64,000 nucleotides of DNA. It comes from Phycicoccus jejuensis. Lineage in GTDB: Bacteria; Actinomycetota; Actinomycetes; Actinomycetales; Dermatophilaceae. The notes below the pieces were generated by a model that saw only the letters and a list, made by a program, of their open reading frames with translations, made no database searches and was not told the DNA's origin. A program made the translations under genes and the position numbers. Positions 63,902 to 64,000 of the stretch are shown here, in pieces (positions within the stretch are counted from its first letter, which is position 1; each line of letters begins with the position of its first letter). The DNA lies in contig NZ_JOEE01000005.1 in NCBI RefSeq assembly GCF_000720925.1, positions 159,814 through 223,813 of the forward strand, given 5' to 3'.

Positions 63902-64000
63902 TGAACCGCCCCGGCATGTCCGGAGACTCCGAACCTTGGGAAGGTTGGAGTCATGCCAGGAGAGACGAGCAGGCGGTACCCGTCTGAGCTGAAGGCGCGG
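63902..64000 (+). mobile_element. Left end of an IS3-family insertion sequence (cut by window)
   Basis: A TG-starting end (TGAACCGCCCCGGCATGTCC) followed by about 30 bp of GC-rich leader runs into a transposase-like frame beginning at 63953. The first dinucleotide TG and the position just before orfA fit an IS3-family terminal repeat; the other end is outside the window, so limits are tentative. Confidence 0.5.
63953..64000 (+). CDS. IS3-family transposase OrfA (3' partial)
   Basis: Sixteen codons remain before the window ends: MPGETSRRYPSELKAR. This is the characteristic opening of IS3-family OrfA proteins, whose helix-turn-helix (usually RAVRMV-type continuation) recognises the element ends. 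GGTTGGAG precedes the ATG. A full element would continue with orfA and a frameshifted orfB integrase to the right. Identification rests on a short but typical sequence. Confidence 0.6.
   Translation, partial: MPGETSRRYPSELKAR

Overview
The window is very GC-rich, densely packed actinobacterial chromosome. The order whiA-gap-pgk-tpiA-secG-rbpA, then pgl-opcA-zwf-pgi-tal-tkt, ctaB/ctaA and the sufR-B-D-C-S-U-T cluster is the conserved actinobacterial core neighbourhood, also known from Mycobacterium (Rv1423-Rv1466 region). RbpA, WhiA, OpcA, acVLRF1, F420-type oxidoreductases and DUF3099 are actinobacterial hallmarks. A Micrococcales (Intrasporangiaceae/Dermatophilaceae-like) host is my inference; the genus cannot be read from this sequence alone.

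Layout. 1-4800 (+): whiA (5' end cut by the window), lower glycolysis (gap, pgk, tpiA), secG, rbpA. 4801-5250: no gene, but a remarkable nested-repeat element. 5251-14146 (-): tkt, tal, pgi, zwf, opcA, pgl and an unknown gene, most joined by 4-bp stop/start overlaps, i.e. a pentose-phosphate operon. 14285-23863: heme o and heme a synthases (ctaB, ctaA) separated by an MFS/winged-helix/LAL-regulator insertion, an ABC transporter, and pssA. 23940-30405 (+): SUF Fe-S assembly operon led by its repressor SufR. 30408-45482: mixed housekeeping genes (acVLRF1, PPOX, zinc metallopeptidase, ABC-F, phosphoesterase, TrpB2-like enzyme, ABC exporter, DUF2252, SURF1, moaA, DUF3099, fabG-fabI, serB). 45492-53515: an unknown membrane protein, glgC/glgA glycogen synthesis, an XdhC-type domain, an ABC ATPase, NfeD and SPFH proteins. 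53558-61654: ArsR/MFS, two TSUP carriers, an RNA methyltransferase, a decayed hybrid histidine kinase, a HipA-like/DUF3037 pair and a Ser/Thr kinase.

61732-64000 looks like the left edge of a genomic island. A 3'-end tRNA fragment (attL-like) is followed by visibly AT-richer DNA carrying a tail-to-tail restriction-modification pair: a PD-(D/E)XK nuclease and a beta-class DNA methyltransferase with an unusual DGAY catalytic motif. An IS3-family element then begins at the right margin.

A recurring regulatory theme is a -10 hexamer (TANNNT, often TAGGGT/TAGGTT) placed 6-8 nt before the start codon, implying many leaderless mRNAs. At two divergent gene pairs (22787/22812 and 60083/60119) both leaderless start sites are arranged symmetrically around palindromic -10 sequences.
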